DNA of 64,000 nt from Oceanobacillus zhaokaii (GTDB lineage Bacteria; Bacillota; Bacilli; Bacillales; Amphibacillaceae): assembly GCF_003352005.1 (NCBI RefSeq), contig NZ_CP024848.1, forward strand, positions 1,001,001 to 1,065,000, written 5' to 3'. Made by a program: the position numbers and the translations under genes. Below the pieces are notes generated by a model. That model was given only the letters and a program-made list of their open reading frames with translations, was not told the origin of the DNA and ran no database searches. Below are positions 1-8,952 of this stretch, piece after piece (the stretch's first letter is position 1; every line of letters begins with the position of its first letter).

Positions 1-2624
1 AATAGGATGACAAAAGGTGCTTTTCCTTCACCAAATGCAATAACCATGACGAGGTAAACTAGAAAAATACTGACGATGATTGCTAGACCTAAGTTTCTAA
101 AACCATCGGCCATAACTTCTGATGTTCCTTCTTCGTAGTAGCTAATGCTATCTGGTAAATCTAAGTTGGAAATCGCCTCATCCACTCTGGTCGTAACATC
201 ACCAGTGTTTGAATCTGTGATTAGTCCAGTAATCATTACATATTCATTTGTATTTAGATGAGAAACTGCTGATGGATTATTGACTTCCTTCAATTCTCCT
301 ATCTCATTTAAAGCAACTGGTACACCCATATCATTGTTAATTTCTTGATTGCCCAGTTCTTCAAGGGAAGCTACTTCCTCCATATTTAATCCGAGTATCA
401 CATCCGTATTTTCTTCTTCCATTGCCATCGTTGTGATGACGTCACCATTAATTAGTGAACGCAGGCTCTGCCCAACCATAGCTGGCATTAAACCATGATC
501 AGCAAGTTTATTCTCATCTAATTCGATTTCTATCTCAGGCTCTTCACCTTCTAGTGAAGAGGTTACATCCGCCATTCCATCGACTTCTTGCAAACTAGCA
601 ACAATTTGCTCACTTGCAGTTTTAATATCTTCTGAGTTAGCACCATTTACTACAAGTGCGTATTGATTCTCTGCTCCACCAATCAGCCCGCCAACACCAG
701 CTAACGAAATGGATGAAACATTGGGGATCTTTTCAAATTGATCACGTAAGTCCTCCACAAAAGTTTCTACATCCTTAGCCGATTCTTTTACAACAAATGA
801 AATGGAAGCATTTTCGTTTTCTCCATTTACATTTGTATTAACAAGCTCTATTTCCTCACTTGTAAGCAAAATATCTTCTACAGTGCTTGCTGCTTCATTT
901 GTCAATTCTGGGGATGTTCCTTTTGGCATAGTAATACCAACATCATAATTGCTCGTTTCTTCCTGTGGTAGAAACGTAGTACCAAGTCCGGGAGCAATGA
1001 ATACAATTGAACCTGCTAATAATGCTAATGCTATTGCCAACGTAATAAATCGATGTTTTAACACCCATTGTAAACTGCTTCGATATCCTTTTTGTAATCC
1101 ATTTTCTTTATGTTCCTTAGGCTTCATATTTAATAAAAATGTTTTCGACATAAGCGGTACGACCGTAATTGCGACAACAAGTGAAATCAACAGTGAAATT
1201 ACGATTGTCCATGCGAGTGGTTTAAAGAATCCGCCTACAATTCCTGGCACAAATGCCATGGGCAAAAACACAGCAACAGTTGTAATTGTCGAGGAAGTAA
1301 TGGCAGATGCTACTTCTCCAGTAGCTTCTTCGACTAGTTTTTCATCTCGTTCCTTGGACGTTCTAACTCTTCGAAACACATTTTCAATAACTACTATAGA
1401 ATCATCTACAACTCTGCCAACTGCAACTGCAATTCCTGCAAGTGTCATAATGTTTAATGTATAGCCTAACGCATTCATTAACATTAAAGATGACAATATG
1501 GATAATGGAATGGAAATAACTGCGATTATTGTTGAACGAATATTTCTCAAGAATAGTAATGTAACAATTACAGCCATCAATGCACCAAGTAATGCCTCTC
1601 GAAGCATGGAATAAACAGAGTCTTCAATTTCAATCGACTGGTCTCTAAGTACTTCAGCCTCATAGCCTTCTGGAAGTTTAATTGCTTCGATTTCTTCCCT
1701 TGCTTGCTCAACTATCTCTACTGTATTCGCTCCACCCTCTGCTATAATTCCAAAACTGACCCCGGGTTCTCCATTGATGCGCGTAAAATTACTCGTATTT
1801 TCATTTTCATAGGATACGTTGGCAATTTCACTTAAAGTTACGGATTCAAGTTCTGGTGCTGCAGCAGGGGAAGTTATCTTCTGCGTGAATAACTGAATGT
1901 TTTCAACATCTGCAATAGATTCTAGCTCTTTACTAACACGAACTGGCAGCACTTTATCTCCAACAGAAATATCACCAGTTGGGATAGTCAAATTATTTGC
2001 GGATATCGCTGTTTTTACATCATCAAGCGTAATTCCTTTTTCTTTTAGTTCCTCAGGCAAAAGCTGAATCGAAACCGTTGAATCTCCTGTACCACCTACT
2101 ACAACTTCACTTACCCCTTCAATGACTTCTATCCTTGGAATGATTTCTTCCTCTACATATTGTTGAACATTATCCTGACTTTCTTCTGCATATATACCCA
2201 TCGAGAAAATGGTAGGGTCAGGTTCAGGTCCAGATAGATAGTACAACGGATCTTCAGCTAATTCAGGTAATCGAACTTTGTCAACACTTGCCCTGACAGT
2301 TTGCTCCGCTTCCTCCATATCAGTAGACATATCAAATTCGAGTGTTGCATATACCGCATTTGCTACTCCGTCTGTATATACATTCTCTACACCATCCAGA
2401 TTCAGAAGTTCTCTTTCAACAGGTTCACCAATCTCCTTCATGGACTGCTCTGGTGAAGCACCTGGATACGGAATAACAACCGTTATATACGGGATATCTA
2501 CACTAGGATACTTCTCAATATTTATCTCCTTTAAAGCATAGATACCTCCAGCAACCATAAGGAATACAACTAGAAATAAAGCCACACCATTTTTCATACT
2601 GAATCGAATAATTGATTTCATCAT
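1..2624 (-). CDS. RND-family efflux transporter (AcrB/SwrC type), 3' part missing
   Basis: Inner-membrane proton-driven exporter of the AcrB/AcrD/AcrF (ACR_tran) family. The frame stays open from the start to the window edge, giving about 874 of an expected 1000-1060 residues. The N-terminus has one membrane segment (about residues 10-30), then the family pattern around YPGASPEQ and a porter domain. The next hydrophobic block includes GRVVDDSIVVIENV, the TM4 segment with the Asp pair used for proton relay, and a second porter domain follows. The start is the first of two adjacent ATG codons behind GGGAG. Gram-positive members such as SwrC work without an outer-membrane channel; no membrane-fusion partner is visible here. 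The substrate cannot be told from sequence. Confident in family. Confidence 0.93.
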   Translation of the reverse strand, partial: MMKSIIRFSMKNGVALFLVVFLMVAGGIYALKEINIEKYPSVDIPYITVVIPYPGASPEQSMKEIGEPVERELLNLDGVENVYTDGVANAVYATLEFDMSTDMEEAEQTVRASVDKVRLPELAEDPLYYLSGPEPDPTIFSMGIYAEESQDNVQQYVEEEIIPRIEVIEGVSEVVVGGTGDSTVSIQLLPEELKEKGITLDDVKTAISANNLTIPTGDISVGDKVLPVRVSKELESIADVENIQLFTQKITSPAAAPELESVTLSEIANVSYENENTSNFTRINGEPGVSFGIIAEGGANTVEIVEQAREEIEAIKLPEGYEAEVLRDQSIEIEDSVYSMLREALLGALMAVIVTLLFLRNIRSTIIAVISIPLSILSSLMLMNALGYTLNIMTLAGIAVAVGRVVDDSIVVIENVFRRVRTSKERDEKLVEEATGEVASAITSSTITTVAVFLPMAFVPGIVGGFFKPLAWTIVISLLISLVVAITVVPLMSKTFLLNMKPKEHKENGLQKGYRSSLQWVLKHRFITLAIALALLAGSIVFIAPGLGTTFLPQEETSNYDVGITMPKGTSPELTNEAASTVEDILLTSEEIELVNTNVNGENENASISFVVKESAKDVETFVEDLRDQFEKIPNVSSISLAGVGGLIGGAENQYALVVNGANSEDIKTASEQIVASLQEVDGMADVTSSLEGEEPEIEIELDENKLADHGLMPAMVGQSLRSLINGDVITTMAMEEENTDVILGLNMEEVASLEELGNQEINNDMGVPVALNEIGELKEVNNPSAVSHLNTNEYVMITGLITDSNTGDVTTRVDEAISNLDLPDSISYYEEGTSEVMADGFRNLGLAIIVSIFLVYLVMVIAFGEGKAPFVIL

Positions 2625-2655
2625 TGCCGCTCTTCTCCCATTCTTAACTTGTATT

Positions 2656-2711
2656 TGTAAATTAGCTTTATAAGTATATCAATATTTATCTGTAAATTCG
2701 CTTAATTTACA
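2656..2711 (-). promoter_or_regulatory. Promoter and operator-like palindrome of the RND gene
   Basis: Reading leftwards, TTTACA (2691-2696) and TTATAA (2668-2673) are 17 bp apart, a good SigA-type promoter. The -35 lies inside a perfect inverted repeat with arms TGTAAATT (2691-2698) and AATTTACA (2704-2711), 5 bp apart. A further half-site TGTAAATTAGC (2656-2666) covers the likely start point. This layout suits repression by a TetR- or MarR-type factor, which is inferred; no regulator gene is adjacent in the window. Confidence 0.6.
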
Positions 2712-2915
2712 AATTTATAATAAATTATTTACGTGCCTTTGAAATCGTGCGGTAGATATATTTTTCTATAGGTCTTGGGGCTTAGATAAACAATTGTAAA
2801 AAGAATGCGTTCTATATGGTAAAATTATGACGGAACTATATATTAAAAAGGATCAATAGAAACATACTGTATTAATGTAACCAGTACTGTAAAAGATGCA
2901 CCGAGGTGAAATGCA

Positions 2916-4184
2916 ATGGATAGCAGAATAAAACAATTAATCGATTCTACAAAACTAAAATTTAGATTGGATAATTATTATTTAGCCAGGCATAGCCTAT
3001 ATAGAAATGTAAACATTTACAATGAGACTATCTATTTACTAAGTATGGAATGGTTTCCAAATCATATATCGAAACTTGAAAACAATGATTCCAACCCAGA
3101 AGGAACAGCGGTTATTGATATTGAATTGAATAGCCATAAAATAGAAAAAGTTATTTTCGTAGGTGGTAAGACCTTTGCAAATGGGCTGAGGTTTAACAAT
3201 TTTGACAGGGAAGAGGTTATCAAATGGATTGAACAGGAAGCGAGAATTACGTACGGAGAACAATTCGAATTTGATAAAGAAGTGGAAGGCGGATTGTACT
3301 TTAAGGAATGTATCGACGGTATTGCCGCTTCTCCTTATGGTTTTATTGAAATAAGATTTGATCAAGGAGGCAGGCTCACATTGTTTACAATACATGGCCA
3401 GTTTCCTGCTAAAGAAATGATAAAAGGGGAAGTTTTTTCTCTCTCCCTTGAAAATGTAACCCCTATAGTGAAAGAACAATTAAAATTGATTGAACTCCCT
3501 TCGCGTGAACACCAGCGATTCTTTCCTGTTTATGGAATAGAGGAAATTTATATTACGAATGATCAAGCATCTACAATACCCTTTGAGTTTATTGTCAATG
3601 TAAGGTCATATTTGAAGGTGAACGAATCTGTATATTGGGATAGTCCACTTGATAAACCGTTTGACGGAATAAAGATAAATTGGACTGAAGATGTAACTGC
3701 AGCACAAGCGTTTTCTAATGAACCAAGTCCTGATTCATTACCTATAACAGAGCAAGAACAAGAAAAGTGTATAGTAGCGGTCAAAGATTTTTTACGGCAG
3801 AAGTATAGGGATGACTCCGGAAAATGGAAGCTGAAAACATTACATCGTGATAAAGGCTATATTCATGCCATTCTAAGTGCTACGCATCAAAATAATCATA
3901 TATTTCAAAGGAAAATAAAGATCATGATTGATGCAAGGCGGCTTAAAGTCTTGAATTATATCGATAATAAACTGATGTTAGCGACGTTTGATGAATTTGA
4001 AGAAGCCGAGAAAGTGTCAATATTAAAAGAAGAAGCATATGAAAAAATCCAACATCTACTTGAAATGAAACCTTATTATGTCTATGATTTTGAACAGAAA
4101 CAATATATATTATGTGGGAAATTAGATTGTCAATATGGGGTGGATGCCATAAATGGAGAAGTTGTTCGATTAGAAGATTTATAG
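2916..4184 (+). CDS. Hypothetical protein with duplicated PepSY/YcdB-like region
   Basis: A soluble 422-residue protein with no signal peptide or membrane segment. I do not recognise a named family member. The general pattern, two halves each with an acidic helix followed by strands (residues 100-200 and 280-420) and phrases such as IDGIAAS and DAINGEVV, resembles the repeated YcdB/YcdC-type or PepSY-like domains found in Bacillus proteins. That link is weak. The start ATG follows GAGGTG by 7 bases. It is followed by small membrane proteins on the same strand. The function is unknown. Confidence 0.75.
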   Translation: MDSRIKQLIDSTKLKFRLDNYYLARHSLYRNVNIYNETIYLLSMEWFPNHISKLENNDSNPEGTAVIDIELNSHKIEKVIFVGGKTFANGLRFNNFDREEVIKWIEQEARITYGEQFEFDKEVEGGLYFKECIDGIAASPYGFIEIRFDQGGRLTLFTIHGQFPAKEMIKGEVFSLSLENVTPIVKEQLKLIELPSREHQRFFPVYGIEEIYITNDQASTIPFEFIVNVRSYLKVNESVYWDSPLDKPFDGIKINWTEDVTAAQAFSNEPSPDSLPITEQEQEKCIVAVKDFLRQKYRDDSGKWKLKTLHRDKGYIHAILSATHQNNHIFQRKIKIMIDARRLKVLNYIDNKLMLATFDEFEEAEKVSILKEEAYEKIQHLLEMKPYYVYDFEQKQYILCGKLDCQYGVDAINGEVVRLEDL

Positions 4185-4269
4185 TTATATGACAGGTAAG
4201 CTAGGTGTGGATAAAAAAATGATAGAAAAGATTGTTATTATACTAACCTTTACTAGGGAGGAAAGCATC

Positions 4270-4566
4270 ATGGAGTTTGATTTTATTTGGCTTGCTATAG
4301 GAATTGCTGTTGCTGGTTATTGTATTGGGGACGGATTGAGAAATTTTAATAATTCGGATGCGAAAACGCTCATTGATTCCTTAGATGATGATGATGAGCA
4401 TGAACTAATTAAGGAGAATGATGTACATTATTTTATGGGGATATCGAAGGAAGATGCAAAATCTTTAATTCAAGAGCATTCAGACATTCCGCACATCATG
4501 ATTAACGGCAAGGTTTACTATCCAAAAGCTAAATTGCGTAAATGGCTATTAGATTTAGGTGAGTAA
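4270..4566 (+). CDS. Small membrane-anchored protein with a helix-turn-helix-like C-terminus
   Basis: A 98-residue protein starting at the ATG behind GGGAGG (4258-4263, 6 bases upstream); an upstream in-frame ATG at 4189 has no ribosome site. Residues 4-24 form one hydrophobic helix. The middle is acidic (DSLDDDDEHEL). Residues 58-95 read like a MerR/excisionase-type DNA-binding helix pair followed by INGKVYYPKAKLRKWL, the wing-and-strand pattern of excisionase-like proteins. A role as a membrane-tethered DNA-binding protein is possible but unproven. Confidence 0.6.
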   Translation: MEFDFIWLAIGIAVAGYCIGDGLRNFNNSDAKTLIDSLDDDDEHELIKENDVHYFMGISKEDAKSLIQEHSDIPHIMINGKVYYPKAKLRKWLLDLGE

Positions 4567-4600
4567 ATCTCCTGCAGGCAGATTAGGGAAGCATTTAATC

Positions 4601-4684
4601 ATGAGAAAATTAGGTTTAATTGAGATTGAAGGACAGATCTATATAGAACTATTAGATTTATATAATAAAAAGTTGGTAGAGTAG
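4601..4684 (+). CDS. Possible 27-residue ORF or gene remnant
   Basis: ATG to TAG encodes 27 residues ending LLDLYNKKLVE. The part around IEIEGQIYIELLDL vaguely repeats the pattern of the C-terminus of the preceding gene, so it may be the tail of a decayed duplicate. The ribosome site (AGGGAAG, 12 bases upstream) is poor. Confidence 0.25.
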   Translation: MRKLGLIEIEGQIYIELLDLYNKKLVE

Positions 4685-4787
4685 AGGCATCGAAATATGT
4701 GCATGAACACAATCATCTTTGGATTTAGGACTCGCAAGCGATAATAATGGTACAAAAAATATAGTTTCTCAAGGTAGGTGGAAGGTT

Positions 4788-5087
4788 GTGAGAACATTAT
4801 TAGAATTACTTCGTGTCATTTTTATCATGGGTATTCTTGGTGGGGTAGGTTGGCTGATTATCGGAAACATCTACTCTATGAATGGGGAAGCAAAACCGTA
4901 TTCGTGGCTTGGTGCAATCGCTATATTCGTATTGATCTTCGTTTTGTATCGAAATAAATTGCAATTTTCAGGGTGGTATAAAGGAAATGGTAGAAATAAG
5001 TTATCAAAAAAGGTTTCAATAACGTTAGTTCTAGTGTCTGTATTATTAATTTTTTCACCATTTGTATTGTCTTCTTTATTGAGCTAG
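4788..5087 (+). CDS. Small three-helix membrane protein
   Basis: A 99-residue hydrophobic protein. The GTG at 4788 follows AGGTGG by 6 bases and is preferred to an in-frame ATG at 4719 without a ribosome site. Hydrophobic helices lie at about residues 6-27, 39-58 and 75-96, with a basic loop (YRNKLQFSGWYKGNGRNK) between the second and third. No family is recognised. It is not clearly co-transcribed with the ABC transporter 340 bases downstream. Confidence 0.6.
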   Translation: MRTLLELLRVIFIMGILGGVGWLIIGNIYSMNGEAKPYSWLGAIAIFVLIFVLYRNKLQFSGWYKGNGRNKLSKKVSITLVLVSVLLIFSPFVLSSLLS

Positions 5088-5427
5088 GCAGAATTTATTA
5101 TCATAAGCCTTATTCCAACAGCTAACTCTGATTTCATGAACAGTGAACAGTGATAGCAAACTTTCAGCTGACGTAAAAGAAAGAATTACCATAAAAAGGC
5201 TTCAAAAACTTCACTCATATCGGTATTATTTATTAAAAAAATCATATTAGTACAACCTTTTTGACATTGGTTTGATTAACAACATTTCAAATGATAAAAA
5301 AAGGTGAATGGATTATTGGTAATGATCAATGAAGCTGGTACATCCCTTAATTAATAGTTGTGCCTTTATTTATTATTTGAAAATTCTGTGTTAATATTAA
5401 ATTATAATAATTGTGGAGGTTGAACGA
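5088..5427 (+). other. Intergenic stretch before the ABC exporter
   Basis: No convincing gene. A GTG-initiated frame at 5143-5250 would encode 35 basic residues but has no ribosome site. A TTGAAA (5377) and TATAAT (5403) are 20 bp apart, too wide for a good SigA promoter, though the TATAAT is only 25 bases from the downstream start. Confidence 0.4.
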
Positions 5428-6330
5428 GTGGAGAATATAGTTAAGTTGGAACAAGTAACAAAAAAATTTGGTAAGAAAACCGCAGTTAATGGTGTCTCGC
5501 TCACGATTGAAAAGGGAACGACAGTAGCTATTTTAGGTCCAAATGGTGCTGGGAAAACAACGACTATTTCCATGATGCTTGGCTTATTGGAACCAACCAG
5601 TGGAACTGTAAAAGTTTTTGATAAAAGTCCGAAAGAAATAGCGGTGCGTAATCGAATTGGGGCAATGTTACAGGAAACTAGTGTCCTCGATATGCTGAAG
5701 GTACGGGAATTCATTGAAATGTTTAGGAGTTACTATACTTCGCCACTTTCAATGGAAGAGCTTATAGCATTAACTGGATTTAAAGAAGATGAGTTGAAAA
5801 AAAGGGCGAATAAGTTATCAGGTGGTCAAAAAAGAAGATTAGGGTTTGCGCTCGCGCTTGCAGGAAATCCTGATTTAATTTTTTTCGATGAGCCAACCGT
5901 TGGACTTGATATAACTGCAAGAAGGAATTTCTGGGAAAGAGTTGAAATCTTAAAATTACAAGGAAAAACAATTATTTTTACGACGCATTATCTTCAAGAG
6001 GCAGATGATTTTTCTGAACGAATTATCCTCTTTAATAACGGGGAGATAATTACTGATGGGAAACCAGATGAAATCAAGCGCAACATTGCTACTCGAAGTG
6101 TATCCTTTCAAACAGACGACAAAGAAGTTATCGGATTGCTGCAATCTTTTGATGACGTCATTAGATGTTATGAAAAAGACGGCCGGATCTACGTTGTAAC
6201 TAGTAATACGGATGCAGTAATAGCGGGAATTTTCCGTCATGGAGTAGATGCAAACGATATTGCTATTGAACAGGGTCGTTTAGAGGAAGTATTTGAACAT
6301 TTAACATCGGGAAGCAAGGAGGCAATATAA
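5428..6330 (+). CDS. yvfR: ABC transporter ATP-binding protein (YvfR-like)
   Basis: Cytoplasmic ATPase of an ABC-2 type exporter, 300 residues, the same length as B. subtilis YvfR. Walker A is GPNGAGKTT (about residues 37-45), the signature is LSGGQKRRLG (about 130-139), Walker B is DLIFFDEPTVGLD (about 149-161), and the switch His lies in FTTHYLQEAD. A C-terminal extension of about 80 residues after the nucleotide domain is typical of DrrA/NatA-type proteins. The GTG start is 8 bases from GGAGG; another in-frame GTG at 5413 overlaps that site. The stop is one base from the start of the permease, so the two are surely co-translated. Substrate unknown. Confidence 0.9.
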   Translation: MENIVKLEQVTKKFGKKTAVNGVSLTIEKGTTVAILGPNGAGKTTTISMMLGLLEPTSGTVKVFDKSPKEIAVRNRIGAMLQETSVLDMLKVREFIEMFRSYYTSPLSMEELIALTGFKEDELKKRANKLSGGQKRRLGFALALAGNPDLIFFDEPTVGLDITARRNFWERVEILKLQGKTIIFTTHYLQEADDFSERIILFNNGEIITDGKPDEIKRNIATRSVSFQTDDKEVIGLLQSFDDVIRCYEKDGRIYVVTSNTDAVIAGIFRHGVDANDIAIEQGRLEEVFEHLTSGSKEAI

Positions 6331-6331
6331 G

Positions 6332-7066
6332 ATGAATGCGATCATGAGCCAATGTAAGTTTGAGTTGTTGCGCATTTTCCGTAATCCATATTTTGTATTC
6401 TGGACATTATTCATGCCGATCCTATTTTATTTTATATTTACGAATATCGTAAACACCGGTGTACCAAATCAAGAAGAGTGGCAAGCATATTACTTAATGT
6501 CTATGACGACGTTTAGTGTAATGGGCTCCGCTATTATGAACTTTGGTATTCGTATGGTACAAGAGCAAACAGAAGGCTGGTCTACATTCATGAAACTTAC
6601 TCCATTTCCTTCTTGGGCATACTTCACATCAAAAATGTTTGGTCAACTCATGATGCACGTCCTATCCATTACCATTGTCTTTATTGCAGGATTTCTCATC
6701 AATGATGTTTCACTGACAATTGGTCAGTGGATATTCTCAGCATTGTGGATACTAATCGCTTCTGTCCCTTTTTTAGCTTTAGGTTCATTAGTAGGAACGA
6801 TGAAAAAAGTTGAAACTGCTGGTGGAGTCAGTAATATAATATATTTAGCATTGGCTATTCTGGGTGGAATGTGGATGCCAATCCGGACATTCCCTGAATT
6901 CTTACAAAATGCCGCAGAGTGGTTGCCATCCTATCATTTTGCCAGTGGTGCTTGGGAAATCATTTCTGGAAACACGCCTGATTGGAAAAGCTTTGTTATT
7001 TTACTATGTTATTTAATTGTTTTTATGCTGCTTGCTACATATATCAGAGGAAAACAGGAGAACTGA
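6332..7066 (+). CDS. yvfS: ABC-2 type permease (YvfS-like)
   Basis: Membrane partner of the preceding ATPase; 244 residues with six hydrophobic helices (about 20-40, 55-75, 105-130, 135-160, 170-190 and 220-240), the ABC-2 membrane family layout. The segment YLALAILGGMWMP is the characteristic re-entrant/TM5 part. Its ribosome site AAGGAGG sits inside the end of the ATPase gene. In B. subtilis yvfRS is followed by the yvfTU two-component system; here the operon ends at a terminator and no sensor pair follows, so its control differs or lies elsewhere. Confidence 0.9.
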   Translation: MNAIMSQCKFELLRIFRNPYFVFWTLFMPILFYFIFTNIVNTGVPNQEEWQAYYLMSMTTFSVMGSAIMNFGIRMVQEQTEGWSTFMKLTPFPSWAYFTSKMFGQLMMHVLSITIVFIAGFLINDVSLTIGQWIFSALWILIASVPFLALGSLVGTMKKVETAGGVSNIIYLALAILGGMWMPIRTFPEFLQNAAEWLPSYHFASGAWEIISGNTPDWKSFVILLCYLIVFMLLATYIRGKQEN

Positions 7067-7103
7067 ATTAATTAACATGAGTTACAGTTTATTCGTGATA
7101 ATC

Positions 7104-7149
7104 TAAAAAAAGGGGATACGAATCTATAAAGACTCGTACCCCTTTTTTT
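7104..7149. terminator. Bidirectional terminator
   Basis: A-tract, GGGG(A)TACGA stem, short loop, TCGTACCCC and T7 lie between the convergent yvfS and dehydrogenase genes; it can serve both strands. Confidence 0.85.
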
Positions 7150-7935
7150 CTATCGTGAAGTATAACCCGCATCGGCATGTATTGTTGTTCCAGTGACATA
7201 GGAAGATGCGTCAGAAGCTAGCCATAGACTTGCTTGCGCGATCTCTTTTGGATCACCGAATCGGTTCAATAGGCTTAATTGTGGAGCATATTCTTCTGCT
7301 GTGAAACCAAATTGTTCTAATGCACCGCGGAGCATCGGAGTATCAATTGCGCCTGGTGCTACAGAGTTTACGCGAATATTTTGTGGACCATATTCCATTG
7401 CTGCAACTTTTGTCATGCCTACCACGCCATGTTTTGCTGCAACATATGCAATGTTTTTTGGTTGTGGACGGAACCCACTTACGGAGGAAATGTTAATAAT
7501 CGAACCACCATTTCCTTGCTTTTCTAATTGCTTAATCTCATATTTCAAGCAAAGAGCAGTACCAGTTAAGTCTACAGAAATTAAGCGGTTCCAGTAATCC
7601 TCATCAAATTCTGCCACTGGCTTGTCATCTGGAGTTAATGCAGCATTATTTACTGCCACATCCAATCTGCCGAATGTATCAACTGCGAATTTCACCATTG
7701 CTTGTACGTCTTCAGATTTTGAGATATCTACTTTGACAAAAGCAGCTTGTCCACCTGAAGCTTTTATTGATTCTGCTACTTCATTCCCTTTTTCCTCGTT
7801 AAAATCTGCAATGATAACCTTTGCTTTTGCCTCTGCAAATAGTCTTGCTGTCGCTTCGCCCATACCCATAGCTGCACCTGTTACGATTGCAACTTTGTCT
7901 TCAAAACTAGTCAAAACTCGGGGAGTGACAGGCAC
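7150..7935 (-). CDS. Short-chain dehydrogenase/reductase coupled to pdxS
   Basis: A 261-residue classical SDR oxidoreductase. The Rossmann motif TGAAMGMG is at residues 19-26 and D44 after the second strand favours NAD(H). The NNA motif is at 96-98, and the catalytic Ser151, Tyr164 and Lys168 are all present. The GTG start lies only 3 bases after the pdxS stop, with a weak ribosome site, so translation is probably coupled. Position and length are those expected for pdxT, but the protein is unrelated to the PdxT glutaminase. Substrate unknown; sugar- or 3-oxoacyl-type SDRs are closest by motif. A role in vitamin B6 metabolism is suggested only by context. Confidence 0.88.
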   Translation of the reverse strand: MPVTPRVLTSFEDKVAIVTGAAMGMGEATARLFAEAKAKVIIADFNEEKGNEVAESIKASGGQAAFVKVDISKSEDVQAMVKFAVDTFGRLDVAVNNAALTPDDKPVAEFDEDYWNRLISVDLTGTALCLKYEIKQLEKQGNGGSIINISSVSGFRPQPKNIAYVAAKHGVVGMTKVAAMEYGPQNIRVNSVAPGAIDTPMLRGALEQFGFTAEEYAPQLSLLNRFGDPKEIAQASLWLASDASSYVTGTTIHADAGYTSR

Positions 7936-7938
7936 CGC

Positions 7939-8826
7939 TTACCATCCGCGCTCTTGCATTCTCTCTTCAGCAGGAAGCTTAGCGATATCGATTCCCTTCA
8001 TTGCGCTTCCAAGTTCTTTTGAAAGCTTGGCAATTAAATCGTAGTCTTGGTAATTTTCCGTTGCACGGACAATTGCGTTCGCGAATTTCTCAGGATCCTC
8101 GGATTTGAAGATGCCGGAACCTACAAATACACCATCAGCACCTAACTCCATCATTAAAGCAGCATCAGCGGGAGTTGCAACTCCACCTGCTGCAAAGTTA
8201 GTTACAGGCAATTTACCTTCATGTTTGATTTGCTTTAATATCTCATATGGTGCACCGAGATTTTTTGCTTCGGTCATCAACTCATCATCGCTCATTAAGG
8301 TGACTTTTCGAACCTGTGCATTTACTTTGCGAATATGACGTACAGCTTCAACAATATTACCAGTTCCTGGCTCACCCTTCGTACGAAGCATGGAAGCTCC
8401 TTCGCCAATTCGGCGGGCAGCTTCGCCTAAATCACGGCAGCCGCAAACAAATGGAACGGAATATTGGCTCTTCAGCAGATGAAATTCCTCATCTGCAGGT
8501 GTTAATACTTCACTTTCATCGATATAATCAATGCCCATCGCTTCCAGTACTTTTGCTTCAACGATGTGACCGATTCGTGCCTTTGCCATTACTGGAATTG
8601 AAACAGCATTCACTACTTCTTCAATGATTCTCGGGTTTGCCATACGAGCAACTCCGCCTGCAGCGCGAATATCTGAAGGAACTCTTTCCAATGCCATAAC
8701 AGCAACAGCTCCTGCAGCCTCAGCTATTTTTGCTTGCTCTGCATTGATGACATCCATGATGACGCCACCTTTTTTAATTTGAATGAATTCCTTACTTAAT
8801 GCATCTGTTTCGAATGTATTTACCAA
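7939..8826 (-). CDS. pdxS: Pyridoxal 5'-phosphate synthase subunit PdxS
   Basis: The synthase subunit of the ribose-5-phosphate-dependent vitamin B6 pathway. It builds PLP from ribose 5-phosphate, glyceraldehyde 3-phosphate and ammonia as a 12-subunit (beta/alpha)8 barrel assembly. The sequence is near textbook: [13 protein letters not shown] (Asp25), VMAKARIGH (Lys82, first Schiff-base lysine) and [11 protein letters not shown] (second lysine, near 150). The C-terminus QERGW is the usual one. The preferred start is TTG at 8826, 6 bases after GGAGTG, giving 295 residues like B. subtilis (294). The GTG at 8835 is part of that ribosome site. The next gene is an SDR rather than pdxT, and the divergent gene encodes PdxR. 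Confidence 0.96.
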   Translation of the reverse strand: MVNTFETDALSKEFIQIKKGGVIMDVINAEQAKIAEAAGAVAVMALERVPSDIRAAGGVARMANPRIIEEVVNAVSIPVMAKARIGHIVEAKVLEAMGIDYIDESEVLTPADEEFHLLKSQYSVPFVCGCRDLGEAARRIGEGASMLRTKGEPGTGNIVEAVRHIRKVNAQVRKVTLMSDDELMTEAKNLGAPYEILKQIKHEGKLPVTNFAAGGVATPADAALMMELGADGVFVGSGIFKSEDPEKFANAIVRATENYQDYDLIAKLSKELGSAMKGIDIAKLPAEERMQERGW

Positions 8827-8952
8827 TTTCTTCACTCCAATCTAAATTAATCATTGCATTTTTCTGAATATAACTTATTATAGTAAGTAAGTGACTTGGT
8901 TAAAAGTGTCAGATTAGTAATATTGATGAGGTCAGTAAGAGGTGATATTAAT
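8827..8952. promoter_or_regulatory. Divergent pdxS/pdxR control region
   Basis: About 120 bp shared by two divergent genes. For pdxR, TTGGTT (8896) and TAATAT (8918) are 16 bp apart. For pdxS, a TATAAT-like -10 is visible (8874-8880 region) but no good -35, as expected for an activator-dependent promoter. A repeated AAGTAAGT/AGTAAGTGAC stretch near 8880-8895 is a candidate PdxR site. Known MocR/PdxR proteins bind direct repeats here and switch pdxS on when PLP is low. Confidence 0.5.

Noticed and set aside
3008..3021. TGTAAACATTTACA palindrome, similar to the RND operator half-sites
   Set aside because: It lies inside a coding sequence with no promoter near; a chance match in AT-rich DNA is likely.
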